Of a stretch of 64,000 bases of DNA, positions 44,174 to 52,642 are shown piece by piece. Every line of letters begins with the position of its first letter. The first letter of the stretch is position 1. Origin of the DNA: Actinomycetota bacterium (GTDB taxonomy: Bacteria; Actinomycetota; Actinomycetes; Mycobacteriales; Mycobacteriaceae); the NCBI GenBank assembly GCA_018268465.1, contig JAFDWN010000016.1:62001-126000 (forward strand). Reading direction: 5' to 3'. The notes under the pieces are model-generated. The model saw only the letters and a list, made by a program, of their open reading frames with translations, ran no database searches and was not told where the DNA came from. The translations under genes and the position numbers were made by a program.

Positions 44174-46909
44174 ATGAACATCGATTCCATTCAGGTTTAT
44201 GTCGGTCCGAACGTTCATGCGCGCGAGCCGGTGATCCGGCTCAAGCTGGACGTCAAGCCGAGCTATGCCGAAACCCTCAAGGGCCTGGGGGCGGGCGTGA
44301 TCGACACATTGGCAGCGGTGCTGCCGGGCCTTGCGCTGGAACAGGCCGAGTGGCTTGCCGCATTACACGCCGGCGAGGGGCTTTCCATCGGCGATCTGGT
44401 CGCAAGGCTGGCTTTGGCACTTCAGCATGCCGCCGGCGTTGACGGCACACTAGCGTGGTCGGGATCGACGGGCGATCCAGATATTGTCGAGGTGTTCTAC
44501 AGCTACGGCAATGAGGACATCGGTATCGAGGCCGGCGAGGTTGCCTGCGACATGCTCGCGACCATCTCCCGTGCTGACTCCGATAATGAAGAGGCTCCCG
44601 ACCTCGGCAAGAACGTCGAGGATTTCCTGGCCTATGCCGACAGGCATTCTCTGGGGCCCTCGGCCATGGAATTGGTACGTGCAGCGCAGGCCCGCGACAT
44701 TCCGGTCTACCGGCTGAACGACGCCAGCCTGATCCAGGTCGGCGAGGGCAAGTATCAGCAGCGGATCGAGGCGGCACTGACGTCGAAAACCTCACATATC
44801 GCTGTCGAAATCGCCTCGGACAAGAACCTCTGCAACACGATCCTTGCCGATCTCGGTCTGCCCGTGCCGAGGCAGAAGCTGGTCTACAGCGTGGACGAGG
44901 CGATGAGGGCGGCCGACCGCATCGGTTATCCCGTGGTCGTCAAGCCGCTCGACGGCAACCATGGCCGGGGCGTCACCGCCAATATCACAGCCGAGGACGG
45001 CATCGCCGCCGCTTTCGAGACCGCCGATGCCGAAGGATCGGCCGTGTTGGTGGAGACCATGCTGCGCGGCGACGACCACCGGCTGCTGGTGGTCGATGGC
45101 CGGCTCGCCGCGGCGGCACGCCGGGTGCCGGGTCACGTGAAGGGCGACGGGCACCACACCATTGCCGAGCTGGTGGATATCGTCAATCAGGACCCGCGCC
45201 GAGGCGTCGGGCACGAAAACGTGCTGACGCGGCTCGAACTCGACAATCAGGCGAAGCGCTTGCTTGAGGAAAAGGGCTACACCGAAAAGACGGTCCCCGC
45301 CGAGGGCGAGGAGGTGTATCTGCGCAAGACCGCGAATATCTCCACCGGCGGCACGGCGGTGGATGTCACCGACACGATCCATCCCGACAACAAATTGATG
45401 GCCGAGCGGGCGATCCGGGCGATCGGGCTCGATATCGGCGCCGTGGATTTCCTGACCACCGATATCACCAGGAGCTATCGCGAGACCGGCGGCGGCATTT
45501 GCGAGATCAACGCGGGACCCGGCCTACGCATGCATATCGCGCCTTCCGAGGGCACGCCGCGCGACGTGGGCGGAGCGATCATGGACATGCTCTTTCCGCC
45601 GGGCACCCAGATGCACGTTCCCATCGCCGCCGTGACCGGAACGAACGGCAAGACCACGTGCTCACGCATGCTGGCGCACATCCTGAAAATGGCGGGCCAT
45701 GTCGTGGGGCAGACCTCCACCGACGCCGTGGTGATCGACGGCAACGTGACTGTCAAGGGCGACATGACCGGGCCGGTCTCCGCCAAGATGGTGCTGCGCG
45801 ATCCTTCGGTCGACATCGCGGTCCTGGAGACGGCGCGCGGCGGCATCGTCCGCTCCGGCCTGGGCTATAACTTTTGCGATGTCGGCGCGGTGCTGAACGT
45901 CGCGTCCGACCATCTCGGGCTCGGCGGCGTCGACACGCTGGACGGCCTTGCCCGGGTGAAACGCGTTGTCGCGGAAGTCACGCGTGGCACGGTGGTGCTG
46001 AACGCCGATGACGAGCAGACGCTGAAAATGGCGGCCTTCTCGCCCGCCAGGCATGTCATGTATGTGACGCGCAACCCGGAGCATGAGCTGGTGCGCGAAC
46101 ATATCCGGCTCGGCAAACTTGCGGTCGTTCTGGAGCAGGGGGTGAACGGCGACCAGATCGTGATATACGACAATGGCACACAGATGCCGCTGATGTGGAC
46201 CCAGCTCATCCCGGCGACACTGGAAGGCAAAGCGCTGCACAACGTCGAAAACGCCATGTTCGCCGCCGGCATGGCCTATGCGCTTGGCAAGACACTGGAT
46301 CAGGTCCGCACCGGACTGCGCACGTTCGATAACAGCTTCTTCCAGAGCCCCGGCCGGATGAATGTCTTCGACGAACACGGATTCCGCGTGATCCTCGACT
46401 ATGGGCACAACGAGGCGGCGGTGGGGGCCATGGTCGACTTGGTCGACAGGCTCAAGCAGCGCGGGCGCCGGATCGTCTGCGTCACCTGCCCGGGTGACCG
46501 GCGCGACGAGGACGTGGCGGCTATTGCGGCTAAGGTTGCCGGCCATTTCGACGCCTACATCTGCCACCGCGACGACGATCCGCGCGATCGCAGGCCCGAC
46601 GAGATGCCGAAGCTGATGCGGGCCGCCCTGATTGCCGAGGGTGTCGCGCCCGACGCGATCACCATCATCGAGGAGGAGGAAAAGGCCCTCGATGCGGCGC
46701 TTTCGCAGGCGCAACCCGACGATCTGGTGTTGTTCTTCTGCGAGGCGATTACGCGCTGCTGGAAGCAGATCATCCACTTCACCCCGAAATTCACCGCGCC
46801 CGGACCGGAGCCCGTCTCAAAGCGTCTGGCAGCATCCACCTTCGACGTTCCCGATGGCTTCGTTCTCACGTCGGATGATCGAGGTGTGCTGATCGTTCCG
46901 GCGAAATGA
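44174..46909 (+). CDS. cphA: Cyanophycin synthetase (CphA1)
   Basis: The 911-residue protein has the full three-part CphA1 plan. The N-terminal domain (about 1-160) is followed by GPSAMELVRAAQARDIP and KYQQRIEAALTSKTS. An ATP-grasp domain (about 215-480) contains VVKPLDGNHGRGV (Lys257), TANISTGGTAVDVT and ICEINAGPGLRMHIAPSEGT. A Mur-ligase-like domain (about 483-900) carries the P-loop GTNGKTT (Lys493), ETARGGIVRSGLGY, NVASDHLGLGG and LDYGHNEAA. CphA1 extends a poly-Asp chain and attaches Arg to each side chain using ATP. Codons are foreign: Tyr is mostly TAT here, unlike the neighbours. Closest in feel to alphaproteobacterial homologues. The next gene overlaps its stop (ATGA). Confidence 0.93.
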   Translation: MNIDSIQVYVGPNVHAREPVIRLKLDVKPSYAETLKGLGAGVIDTLAAVLPGLALEQAEWLAALHAGEGLSIGDLVARLALALQHAAGVDGTLAWSGSTGDPDIVEVFYSYGNEDIGIEAGEVACDMLATISRADSDNEEAPDLGKNVEDFLAYADRHSLGPSAMELVRAAQARDIPVYRLNDASLIQVGEGKYQQRIEAALTSKTSHIAVEIASDKNLCNTILADLGLPVPRQKLVYSVDEAMRAADRIGYPVVVKPLDGNHGRGVTANITAEDGIAAAFETADAEGSAVLVETMLRGDDHRLLVVDGRLAAAARRVPGHVKGDGHHTIAELVDIVNQDPRRGVGHENVLTRLELDNQAKRLLEEKGYTEKTVPAEGEEVYLRKTANISTGGTAVDVTDTIHPDNKLMAERAIRAIGLDIGAVDFLTTDITRSYRETGGGICEINAGPGLRMHIAPSEGTPRDVGGAIMDMLFPPGTQMHVPIAAVTGTNGKTTCSRMLAHILKMAGHVVGQTSTDAVVIDGNVTVKGDMTGPVSAKMVLRDPSVDIAVLETARGGIVRSGLGYNFCDVGAVLNVASDHLGLGGVDTLDGLARVKRVVAEVTRGTVVLNADDEQTLKMAAFSPARHVMYVTRNPEHELVREHIRLGKLAVVLEQGVNGDQIVIYDNGTQMPLMWTQLIPATLEGKALHNVENAMFAAGMAYALGKTLDQVRTGLRTFDNSFFQSPGRMNVFDEHGFRVILDYGHNEAAVGAMVDLVDRLKQRGRRIVCVTCPGDRRDEDVAAIAAKVAGHFDAYICHRDDDPRDRRPDEMPKLMRAALIAEGVAPDAITIIEEEEKALDAALSQAQPDDLVLFFCEAITRCWKQIIHFTPKFTAPGPEPVSKRLAASTFDVPDGFVLTSDDRGVLIVPAK

Positions 46910-49110
46910 CAGGGAGACGTGGCAGAGTCTCATTCGCTCATCGTGGGGAGTTCCACCCGAAACTCGCGATCGTCGGCGGCCGGCTGGAAGATGACAATGC
47001 CGCCGTCTATGACGAGATGCGACGTCTGGCGGGCGGAAGGATCGTCGTCTTCGCGACGGCGTCGTCGGTGCCTGACGAAGTCGGCGCCGAAACCGTCGGC
47101 GTGTTTTGCGCCCATGGCTTCGATGCCGTCCTGGCGGGGGTTCACGGCGCCGGGGCGGTCCAGGCCGCCCAAGACAAGGCGATCGCCGATCTCGTCGAAG
47201 ACTATGGCAACGTCTATTTCACCGGCGGCGACCAGGCCCTGATCACCGGGGCGCTGGCGCCGAAGGGCAGGGAAAGCCGAGTGCTGAAGGCGATCCGCCA
47301 AGCGCAGCGCAACGGTGCGATGGTCGCCGGGTCGAGTGCTGGGGCCGCCATCATGTCCGATGTGATGATTTCCGGTGGCACGTCGCTGGAAGCTGCGACC
47401 TACGGTGTGGTCGATGACCCGGACCAGCCCGGAATGCTGCTGGAGCCGGGGCTCGGCTTCTTCCCATGGGGCATGATCGACCAGCATTTCATCAAGCGCG
47501 GCCGGTTCGGCCGGCTGGTCGTCGGCATGCAGGCGTCCGGCGCGAAGCGCGGCTTCGGCATAGACGAAAACACCGCCTTGTTCGTCGAGGGCAAGATTGC
47601 GCGGGTGATCGGCGAATATGGCGCCTTCGTGCTCCATCTCGAGGAGGCGAAAGTCGATCGCCGCCGCAAGCTGATCGAAAACATCGGTTTCAGCTATGCC
47701 GACAACGGTGACAGCTATGACCTGGAAACAGGTGAGGTCCTCCCCGGTCCGGGCAAGCGGCCGGTGACCCGGCGCGACATCATCTACGAGGCCCCCGCCC
47801 GCTCGCTCCGCAACGTCTTCGGCGCCTATACGCTCTACGATCTCGTGGCGCGGCTGGTGCTTGGGGACCCCGAGGCCTATCCGACGGATCGCGCCCGCGC
47901 GATAGAGCCCAGGGCGGGTTGCGCCACCAGCGTCGAGATATCCCGCCAGGGCGACCATGCGGCCGCCTACATTCCTCGAGGCGGGCGTGGCTTCCGCATG
48001 ACGGCAGTGGATTTTCGGGCCAGCATGCAGACGCGTCGGCTCAATGCGGCGCAACTGGCGGCGAACCGGCGGGCGGCGCTGTCCCGCGACTACGGTGAGA
48101 AACCGGGAAAGCATGCGCGCGTGATGATGCTGGGCTCGGCGCCGCTCGACCACGGCAGCCCGCTGCTTGCGGAATTGGCGTCGCATTGCGAGGGGCCGGT
48201 GGGTGTGCTTGCCGCCGCTTCCGCCGAGCCCCGCGCGACCGCGCGCGAATATGTCGGCGCCTTGCGCGGCCACGGCGTCGAGGCCACCGATCTGCGCGTC
48301 ACCATCGACAATGTTGATCGCCGGATGCGCGAGGAAGCGCTGGTCGAGCAGATCGCCGCCCTGCGCACCATCATCCTGACCGGCGGTAACCAGATCAGGC
48401 TGGTGGAATCCTTGCTCTACCGTGGCGATGTCACGCCGCTGCTGACCGCCATTGCGCGAGCGCGGGCGGCCGGCGCGATGATCGTCGGGGTCAGCGGCGC
48501 GGCCTCGGCGCTGTCCGGTTTCATGATCGGCGGCGGCACGTCCTACGAAGCGCTGCGCTTCGGCATTGCCTCGGATATGGGACGACACGGATTGGTGATC
48601 CAGGAAGGGTTGGGATTTTTTGGCGCCGCCATCGTCGACCAGAAACTGTCGTCCTCACGCCGTCTCGGCCGCCTTGCCGTCGCCTGCGCCGAGGAAGGCG
48701 CACGCTTCGGGCTCGGTCTTCTGGAAGAAAGCGGCGTCATCGCAAACCACGACAACAGCCGCCTCACCGCGATCGGCGCGCGCGGCGCCGTCCTGGTCGA
48801 GATCGATCCGCTCAAGACCGAGCTTGCGGGTGACGAATTCATCGCGCCCGACACGAGGCTGTGTTTCGCAGGCCCGGGGGACGTCATCGACATGGCGGCC
48901 GGGACCGTCACCCGGCTGGCACCGGCTGCCGCTTCCGCCGCCGTGCTGGATACGCTCGTTGCCGAACTGATCGAGGAATGCGTCGGCAATGCCGGCCCGG
49001 TGACCACGCCTGGTGTCACACAGGAAGCGCATATTGCCTTGCGCTACCGCTCACATGAGGATGGCACCGGCCATCTCGATATTGAGAGCATCCGTGATCG
49101 GCACGGATGA
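46906..49110 (+). CDS. cphB: Cyanophycinase with two tandem S51-type domains, second one degenerate
   Basis: The 734-residue protein is about 2.5 times the usual CphB length. Domain 1 (about 18-260) is complete: nucleophile Ser144 in GSSAGAA, His194 in DQHFIKRGRFGRL and Glu in GIDENTA. Domain 2 (about 425-670) repeats the same fold with landmarks GVSGAAS (Ser530), EGLGFFGAAIVDQKL and GLGLLEESG, but the His is replaced by Lys580, so it should be inactive. A linker of about 160 residues lies between them. No signal peptide, so it acts on intracellular cyanophycin, releasing beta-Asp-Arg. The start is set by the ATGA overlap with cphA; the N-terminal 17 residues are atypical and AGGGAG followed by an out-of-frame GTG hints at a small frameshift. 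Confidence 0.88.
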   Translation: MTGRRGRVSFAHRGEFHPKLAIVGGRLEDDNAAVYDEMRRLAGGRIVVFATASSVPDEVGAETVGVFCAHGFDAVLAGVHGAGAVQAAQDKAIADLVEDYGNVYFTGGDQALITGALAPKGRESRVLKAIRQAQRNGAMVAGSSAGAAIMSDVMISGGTSLEAATYGVVDDPDQPGMLLEPGLGFFPWGMIDQHFIKRGRFGRLVVGMQASGAKRGFGIDENTALFVEGKIARVIGEYGAFVLHLEEAKVDRRRKLIENIGFSYADNGDSYDLETGEVLPGPGKRPVTRRDIIYEAPARSLRNVFGAYTLYDLVARLVLGDPEAYPTDRARAIEPRAGCATSVEISRQGDHAAAYIPRGGRGFRMTAVDFRASMQTRRLNAAQLAANRRAALSRDYGEKPGKHARVMMLGSAPLDHGSPLLAELASHCEGPVGVLAAASAEPRATAREYVGALRGHGVEATDLRVTIDNVDRRMREEALVEQIAALRTIILTGGNQIRLVESLLYRGDVTPLLTAIARARAAGAMIVGVSGAASALSGFMIGGGTSYEALRFGIASDMGRHGLVIQEGLGFFGAAIVDQKLSSSRRLGRLAVACAEEGARFGLGLLEESGVIANHDNSRLTAIGARGAVLVEIDPLKTELAGDEFIAPDTRLCFAGPGDVIDMAAGTVTRLAPAAASAAVLDTLVAELIEECVGNAGPVTTPGVTQEAHIALRYRSHEDGTGHLDIESIRDRHG

Positions 49111-49131
49111 AACTACAAAGATCGGACAGTC

Positions 49132-49476
49132 ATGTATTTCGATGGGACCACCCTGACCACGCTGCTTTCCGATGCGGATAAAGCGGCTGCAAACGCCCCT
49201 GCCATTGCCGCCGCAGGGCCGCGGTACACCTCACCGCTCGCCGTCATCGAGGCCGCCATGGAGCTGCCCGAACTGGACGAGGCCGCCGTGACGGCCTTTC
49301 TCGATGCGCAGGGGATCGAACTGCGCGACATGCCCCCCGGTCATCGTTTGATCGCAGGGGCGCTGGCGACGGAAGGCAAGCTGAACGATCGCCTGCATGC
49401 CGCCTGTGCGGCCTATTACGAGACGGACGTGTTCGCGCTTCCCGCCGGCGAGCCGGAAGCTCCGCCGACGGAATGA
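49132..49476 (+). CDS. Small PIN-like (VapC-related) protein in the cyanophycin operon
   Basis: The 114-residue protein starts MYFDGTTLTTLL, continues with RYTSPLAVIEAAMELP and ends with LNDRLHAACAAYYETDVFAL. The spacing resembles shortened VapC toxins of the Rv0623-linked kind, with acidic residues Asp4, Glu40 and Asp86 in the positions of the PIN metal site. No antitoxin gene is adjacent. It lies 21 bases after the cyanophycinase and 22 before cphZ, and has the same foreign codon use, so it travelled with them. It may be an RNase, or a PIN fold reused for another job; I cannot say which. Confidence 0.45.
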   Translation: MYFDGTTLTTLLSDADKAAANAPAIAAAGPRYTSPLAVIEAAMELPELDEAAVTAFLDAQGIELRDMPPGHRLIAGALATEGKLNDRLHAACAAYYETDVFALPAGEPEAPPTE

Positions 49477-49498
49477 GACAGGTGGAGTGAAAACCGCG

Positions 49499-50593
49499 AT
49501 GCGCCAGACCTACGATCTGCCGGGCTCGCCACATCGCCTGACCGTGCTGCGCTTCGGCGCGGCGGGGACGGGCGGGAAAGCCTATTTGCAGGCCGGACTG
49601 CATGCCGACGAGTTCCCCGGCATGCTGGTCTTACGCATTCTGGCCGGGCACCTGGCCGAAGCGGAAGCTCGCGGCGCGGTCCACGGTGAAATCCTGCTGG
49701 TGCCGCAGGCAAACCCGATCGGCCTGACGCAGACCGGCACCAGCTTCCTGTCCGGTCGGATCGAGAATGGCACGGGAGAGAATTTCAACCGGAACTATCC
49801 CGATCTGTCCGACCTCGGTGGCTTGTCGCTGGGGCCGGACGCGGCGTCGAATGTCCAAACGATCCGGGCCGCGATGGCGGCGAAACTTGCGGCGACGGCG
49901 CCGACGCCGGATGGGGCACTGGCACATCTGCGTCACAGATTGCTGACGCTCGCTCATGACGCCGACCTCGTGCTCGATCTTCACGCCGACAACGAGGCTG
50001 AGCCGCACATGTATGTCGGCCCGGCGCTGTGGCCGGCAGCCGAGGATATTGCCGCGGCGATCGATGCGCGAGCGGTGCTTCTGTCTGAGGTGTCGGGCGG
50101 TCACCCCTTCGATGAGGCCTGCGCCGGTCCATGGTGGGTGCTGGCCGCGAACTATCCAGATCTGCCCATTCCGCCGGCCTGCCTCGCCGCCACGCTGGAG
50201 ATGGGCAGCAATGATGATGTCGATCCCGAACGCGCCGCCGATCAAGCCACGGCGCTACTGCGGATGTTGCAGGCACGCGGTTTTGTCGATGGGTCGGGCG
50301 GACACCCGCGTTTGTCCTGCCGCGCCACGGCGCTGACGGCGATGGCGCAAGTGCGCTCGCCGGTCACGGGCCTCGTCGTCTATCGCCGTCGGCTGGGCGA
50401 TCTGGTCCGCAAGGGCGATCTCGTCGCCACCGTGATCGATCCGCTCGGCGAGGAGACGGAATTGCTGGCCGAGACCGACGGGCGGCTCTTTGCCCGCCAT
50501 AGCCAGCCCTATGCCTGGCCGGGACGGGTGATCGGCAAGATCGCCGGCGAAATTCCGCTGGAGGGCAGAAAGGGCAATTTGCTTTCGGATTGA
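49499..50593 (+). CDS. cphZ: CphZ-type beta-Asp-Arg dipeptide hydrolase (AstE/aspartoacylase family)
   Basis: The 364-residue zinc hydrolase of the succinylglutamate desuccinylase/aspartoacylase family has zinc ligands His35 and Glu38 in GLHADEFPG and His162 in LDLHADNEAE. The substrate motif is NFNRNYPD, the catalytic Glu lies in LEMGSNDDVDP, and a C-terminal barrel-sandwich domain contains VRSPVTGLVVYRRRLGDLVRKG. Members clustered with cyanophycin genes (CphZ, and AotO of Pseudomonas) split beta-Asp-Arg into Asp and Arg. Its place after CphA and cyanophycinase argues for that activity, completing degradation. A GTG 12 bases upstream is an alternative start; GGTGGAG precedes both. Confidence 0.8.
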   Translation: MRQTYDLPGSPHRLTVLRFGAAGTGGKAYLQAGLHADEFPGMLVLRILAGHLAEAEARGAVHGEILLVPQANPIGLTQTGTSFLSGRIENGTGENFNRNYPDLSDLGGLSLGPDAASNVQTIRAAMAAKLAATAPTPDGALAHLRHRLLTLAHDADLVLDLHADNEAEPHMYVGPALWPAAEDIAAAIDARAVLLSEVSGGHPFDEACAGPWWVLAANYPDLPIPPACLAATLEMGSNDDVDPERAADQATALLRMLQARGFVDGSGGHPRLSCRATALTAMAQVRSPVTGLVVYRRRLGDLVRKGDLVATVIDPLGEETELLAETDGRLFARHSQPYAWPGRVIGKIAGEIPLEGRKGNLLSD

Positions 50594-50690
50594 TGGGCTT
50601 CGCCGATCGCGTAAGGCCGTCGCGCAAAACGGCGGCTCGGGTCCTGGGCGGATGCGCTGACGGAGACCAGGCAGCGGGTGGGAGCCGAGG

Positions 50691-51734
50691 TCACACGACC
50701 TCGGGGGTGCGGCGGTAGGTGCTCGGAGCGCACCCGAACCAGCGTCGGCACGACCGGGTGAGCACGCTCTGTTCGGAATACCCCAACAGCCGGGTGAGGT
50801 GGTCGAGGCTGATGTCGGTGTCGCGCAGGTATCTTTCGGCGGATTGGCGGCGGACCTTGTCGACCAGCGCCCCGAAGCTGGTCCCTTCGGCACTGAGTCG
50901 GCGCTGTAGTGCTCGGGGATGCATCTGCAGATGCGCGGCGACGAGTTCGATCCGCAACGAACCCGTCGGCAGCAGCATGCCGGTCAACTCCGCGATAGTC
51001 TGGGCCACCGTCGGAGCCGGCCGCGCGGCCATCTCGGAAAGGACCATGACCGCGGCGTCGTGCGCCGGACCGTCGTGGTGCAGCCGTCGCCGGAGGTCGG
51101 CGCGGCGTAGCACGAATCCGGCTGCCGGTGCGGCGAAATGCGGTGTGCATCGGAAGTCGCGGACGTAGTCCGACGCCGGCGCCAACGCCGAATGCGGCAG
51201 ATGAACCGCGATGGGCGTGTAGTCGGCGCCCAGGATCGCGCGCAGGATCTGCAGTGCGGCACCCAACGACAGCTCGGTAGCCTGGCGCTGGCAGGGCGGC
51301 GGATCGAGCAGGATGCCGAATTCGAAGAACGCCGTGCCGTCGTCGGCGGAGGGATTCAGGCGCACCCGCAGGCCGGGGCTGTGCGCGCTGATGTATGTGG
51401 CGAAGACCGCGAAGGCGTCGGCCAGTGTCGACGCCGTTTGCGCAGCAATACCCACCGGGCCGATCGTTTCGATCCCGCGCCGGGCGGCCAACCTCCGTCC
51501 GAAGTCTCGTGCCCTGGTGACGTCGGCGGCGAGTTCGAGCGCCTCGACGGCGCCGCGCAGCGGGATGACGCGGTCGTATCGACCGGCATCCTGCGGCGAG
51601 ACCCCTGCGGCCACCAAGATCGGGTCGCCGTCCGCACCGAGTTCGGCCACCAGATCCCGGAACCCCAGCAGGCAGGTCGCGCGGATAGCGTGCACGGCTG
51701 GAATCTCGATCAGATGTCGCGAAATGTCAAGCAC
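50691..51734 (-). CDS. AraC-family transcriptional regulator
   Basis: The 347-residue protein has an N-terminal arabinose-binding-like ligand domain (about 20-200; the Arabinose_bd type common in mycobacterial AraC proteins) and a C-terminal double helix-turn-helix (about 245-340) with VAAHLQMHPRALQRRLSAEG and ITRLLGYSEQSVLTRSCRRWFG-like recognition helices. The GTG at 51734 is the most natural start; the open frame extends 12 codons further to a TTG. It converges with cphZ, with 97 bases between. Codon use is mycobacterial, so it probably belongs to the host side. Whether it controls the truncated BKACE gene next door or anything in the cph operon is unknown. Confidence 0.85.
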   Translation of the reverse strand: MLDISRHLIEIPAVHAIRATCLLGFRDLVAELGADGDPILVAAGVSPQDAGRYDRVIPLRGAVEALELAADVTRARDFGRRLAARRGIETIGPVGIAAQTASTLADAFAVFATYISAHSPGLRVRLNPSADDGTAFFEFGILLDPPPCQRQATELSLGAALQILRAILGADYTPIAVHLPHSALAPASDYVRDFRCTPHFAAPAAGFVLRRADLRRRLHHDGPAHDAAVMVLSEMAARPAPTVAQTIAELTGMLLPTGSLRIELVAAHLQMHPRALQRRLSAEGTSFGALVDKVRRQSAERYLRDTDISLDHLTRLLGYSEQSVLTRSCRRWFGCAPSTYRRTPEVV

Positions 51735-51805
51735 CCAGCTCGGCGGACTCGCACAATCGCCACCGTGCAATCACCTGAGGCGGGGCCGGCCCATCGCCCG
51801 GGCTT

Positions 51806-52240
51806 GTGGGGTCCTGCCCTGCCGGTCATGACGGAATGGGATCCGTCATGGACGCCGGCGTGCCGGGCGGTGAGCGCCTATCCATGGCGCGCGAACGTGC
51901 TCCCATCTCGACCATATGCATCGCGCTGGGCCAGCATGTGCGGGCGGGCATCGAAGACAACCTCTGGGGACCGATGAAGGGGCAGCGGTTCACCACTGTG
52001 GAGATGGTCCGCAAGATGGTAAGTATCGCAAGCGAATTGGGTCGTCCGATCGCGACCGCCGAAGAGACCAAGCGGATTCTCAAACTCGGTGAGTGGTACG
52101 ACACCGCGGAGGAGACGCTGTTCAAGCTCGGCTTGCCGCCCAACCCGCAAGACGGTGAACGCGGATTCCTGACCTACGACACCGACGGACGGATTCCCGC
52201 ACTCGCGGAAACGCCATCGGATCCCAGATACGTGCTGTGA
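51806..52240 (+). pseudogene. C-terminal fragment of a BKACE (DUF849) enzyme
   Basis: From about residue 15 this frame reads RAPISTICIALGQHVRAGIED and NLWGPMKGQRFTTVEMVRKM, then ELGRPIATAEETKRILKLGE. This matches the last 120 or so residues of beta-keto acid cleavage enzymes (3-keto-5-aminohexanoate cleavage type), which are normally near 300 residues. The N-terminal two thirds of the TIM barrel with the zinc ligands are missing, and what precedes is unrelated AraC promoter sequence. It is a deletion remnant lying next to its probable former regulator. Confidence 0.75.
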
Positions 52241-52296
52241 CCCCACTGCACGTCAGCACCCGACAGCAAGGAAGTGACCGAGTGACAGGAATTCCG

Positions 52297-52569
52297 ATGA
52301 GAACAATCGCGGCGACGCTGTTCGCGGCGCTGACCGCAACCGTCGTCCCCCTCGTCATCGCCCCGGCTGCGCAGGCCGACGTGTGCGGCGATGTCGGCGG
52401 CCGGCATGTCGAGGTCGGCGGGTGTACCGACATTGCCGGCGACGTCGTGGCCGGCGCTACGGTCGCCACCGACGACGACGCCGCCGCCCAGGCCGCCGCG
52501 GGGCTGCCACCCTGTTACACCCCGGCGGGGGTTCCCTACTACACCCCGGCCGGATACCCCTGTAACTGA
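52297..52569 (+). CDS. Small secreted protein with YTPAG repeats
   Basis: The 90-residue protein has a clean signal peptide (MRTIAATLFAALTATVVPLV, cleaved after AQA). The mature part of about 60 residues has four Cys and ends PPCYTPAGVPYYTPAGYPCN, two copies of a Tyr-Thr-Pro-Ala-Gly unit between two Cys. AGGA six bases before the ATG supports this start; a GTG 15 bases upstream is also possible. No family recognised; similar tiny exported proteins occur in mycobacteria. Function unknown. Confidence 0.7.
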   Translation: MRTIAATLFAALTATVVPLVIAPAAQADVCGDVGGRHVEVGGCTDIAGDVVAGATVATDDDAAAQAAAGLPPCYTPAGVPYYTPAGYPCN

Positions 52570-52642
52570 CAGGATGCCCGCCGCTTGGCTGCCTGGCCGA
52601 TCCCGTTCTGACAACCGGATCGCCCCGCCGCCGGCGGCGCGG

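Noticed and set aside
50594-52300. Direct repeat of the tRNA-Leu 3' end (attR) on the far side of the island
   Set aside because: I read the region for the T-arm/acceptor sequence and found no convincing copy; the right boundary is therefore undefined.
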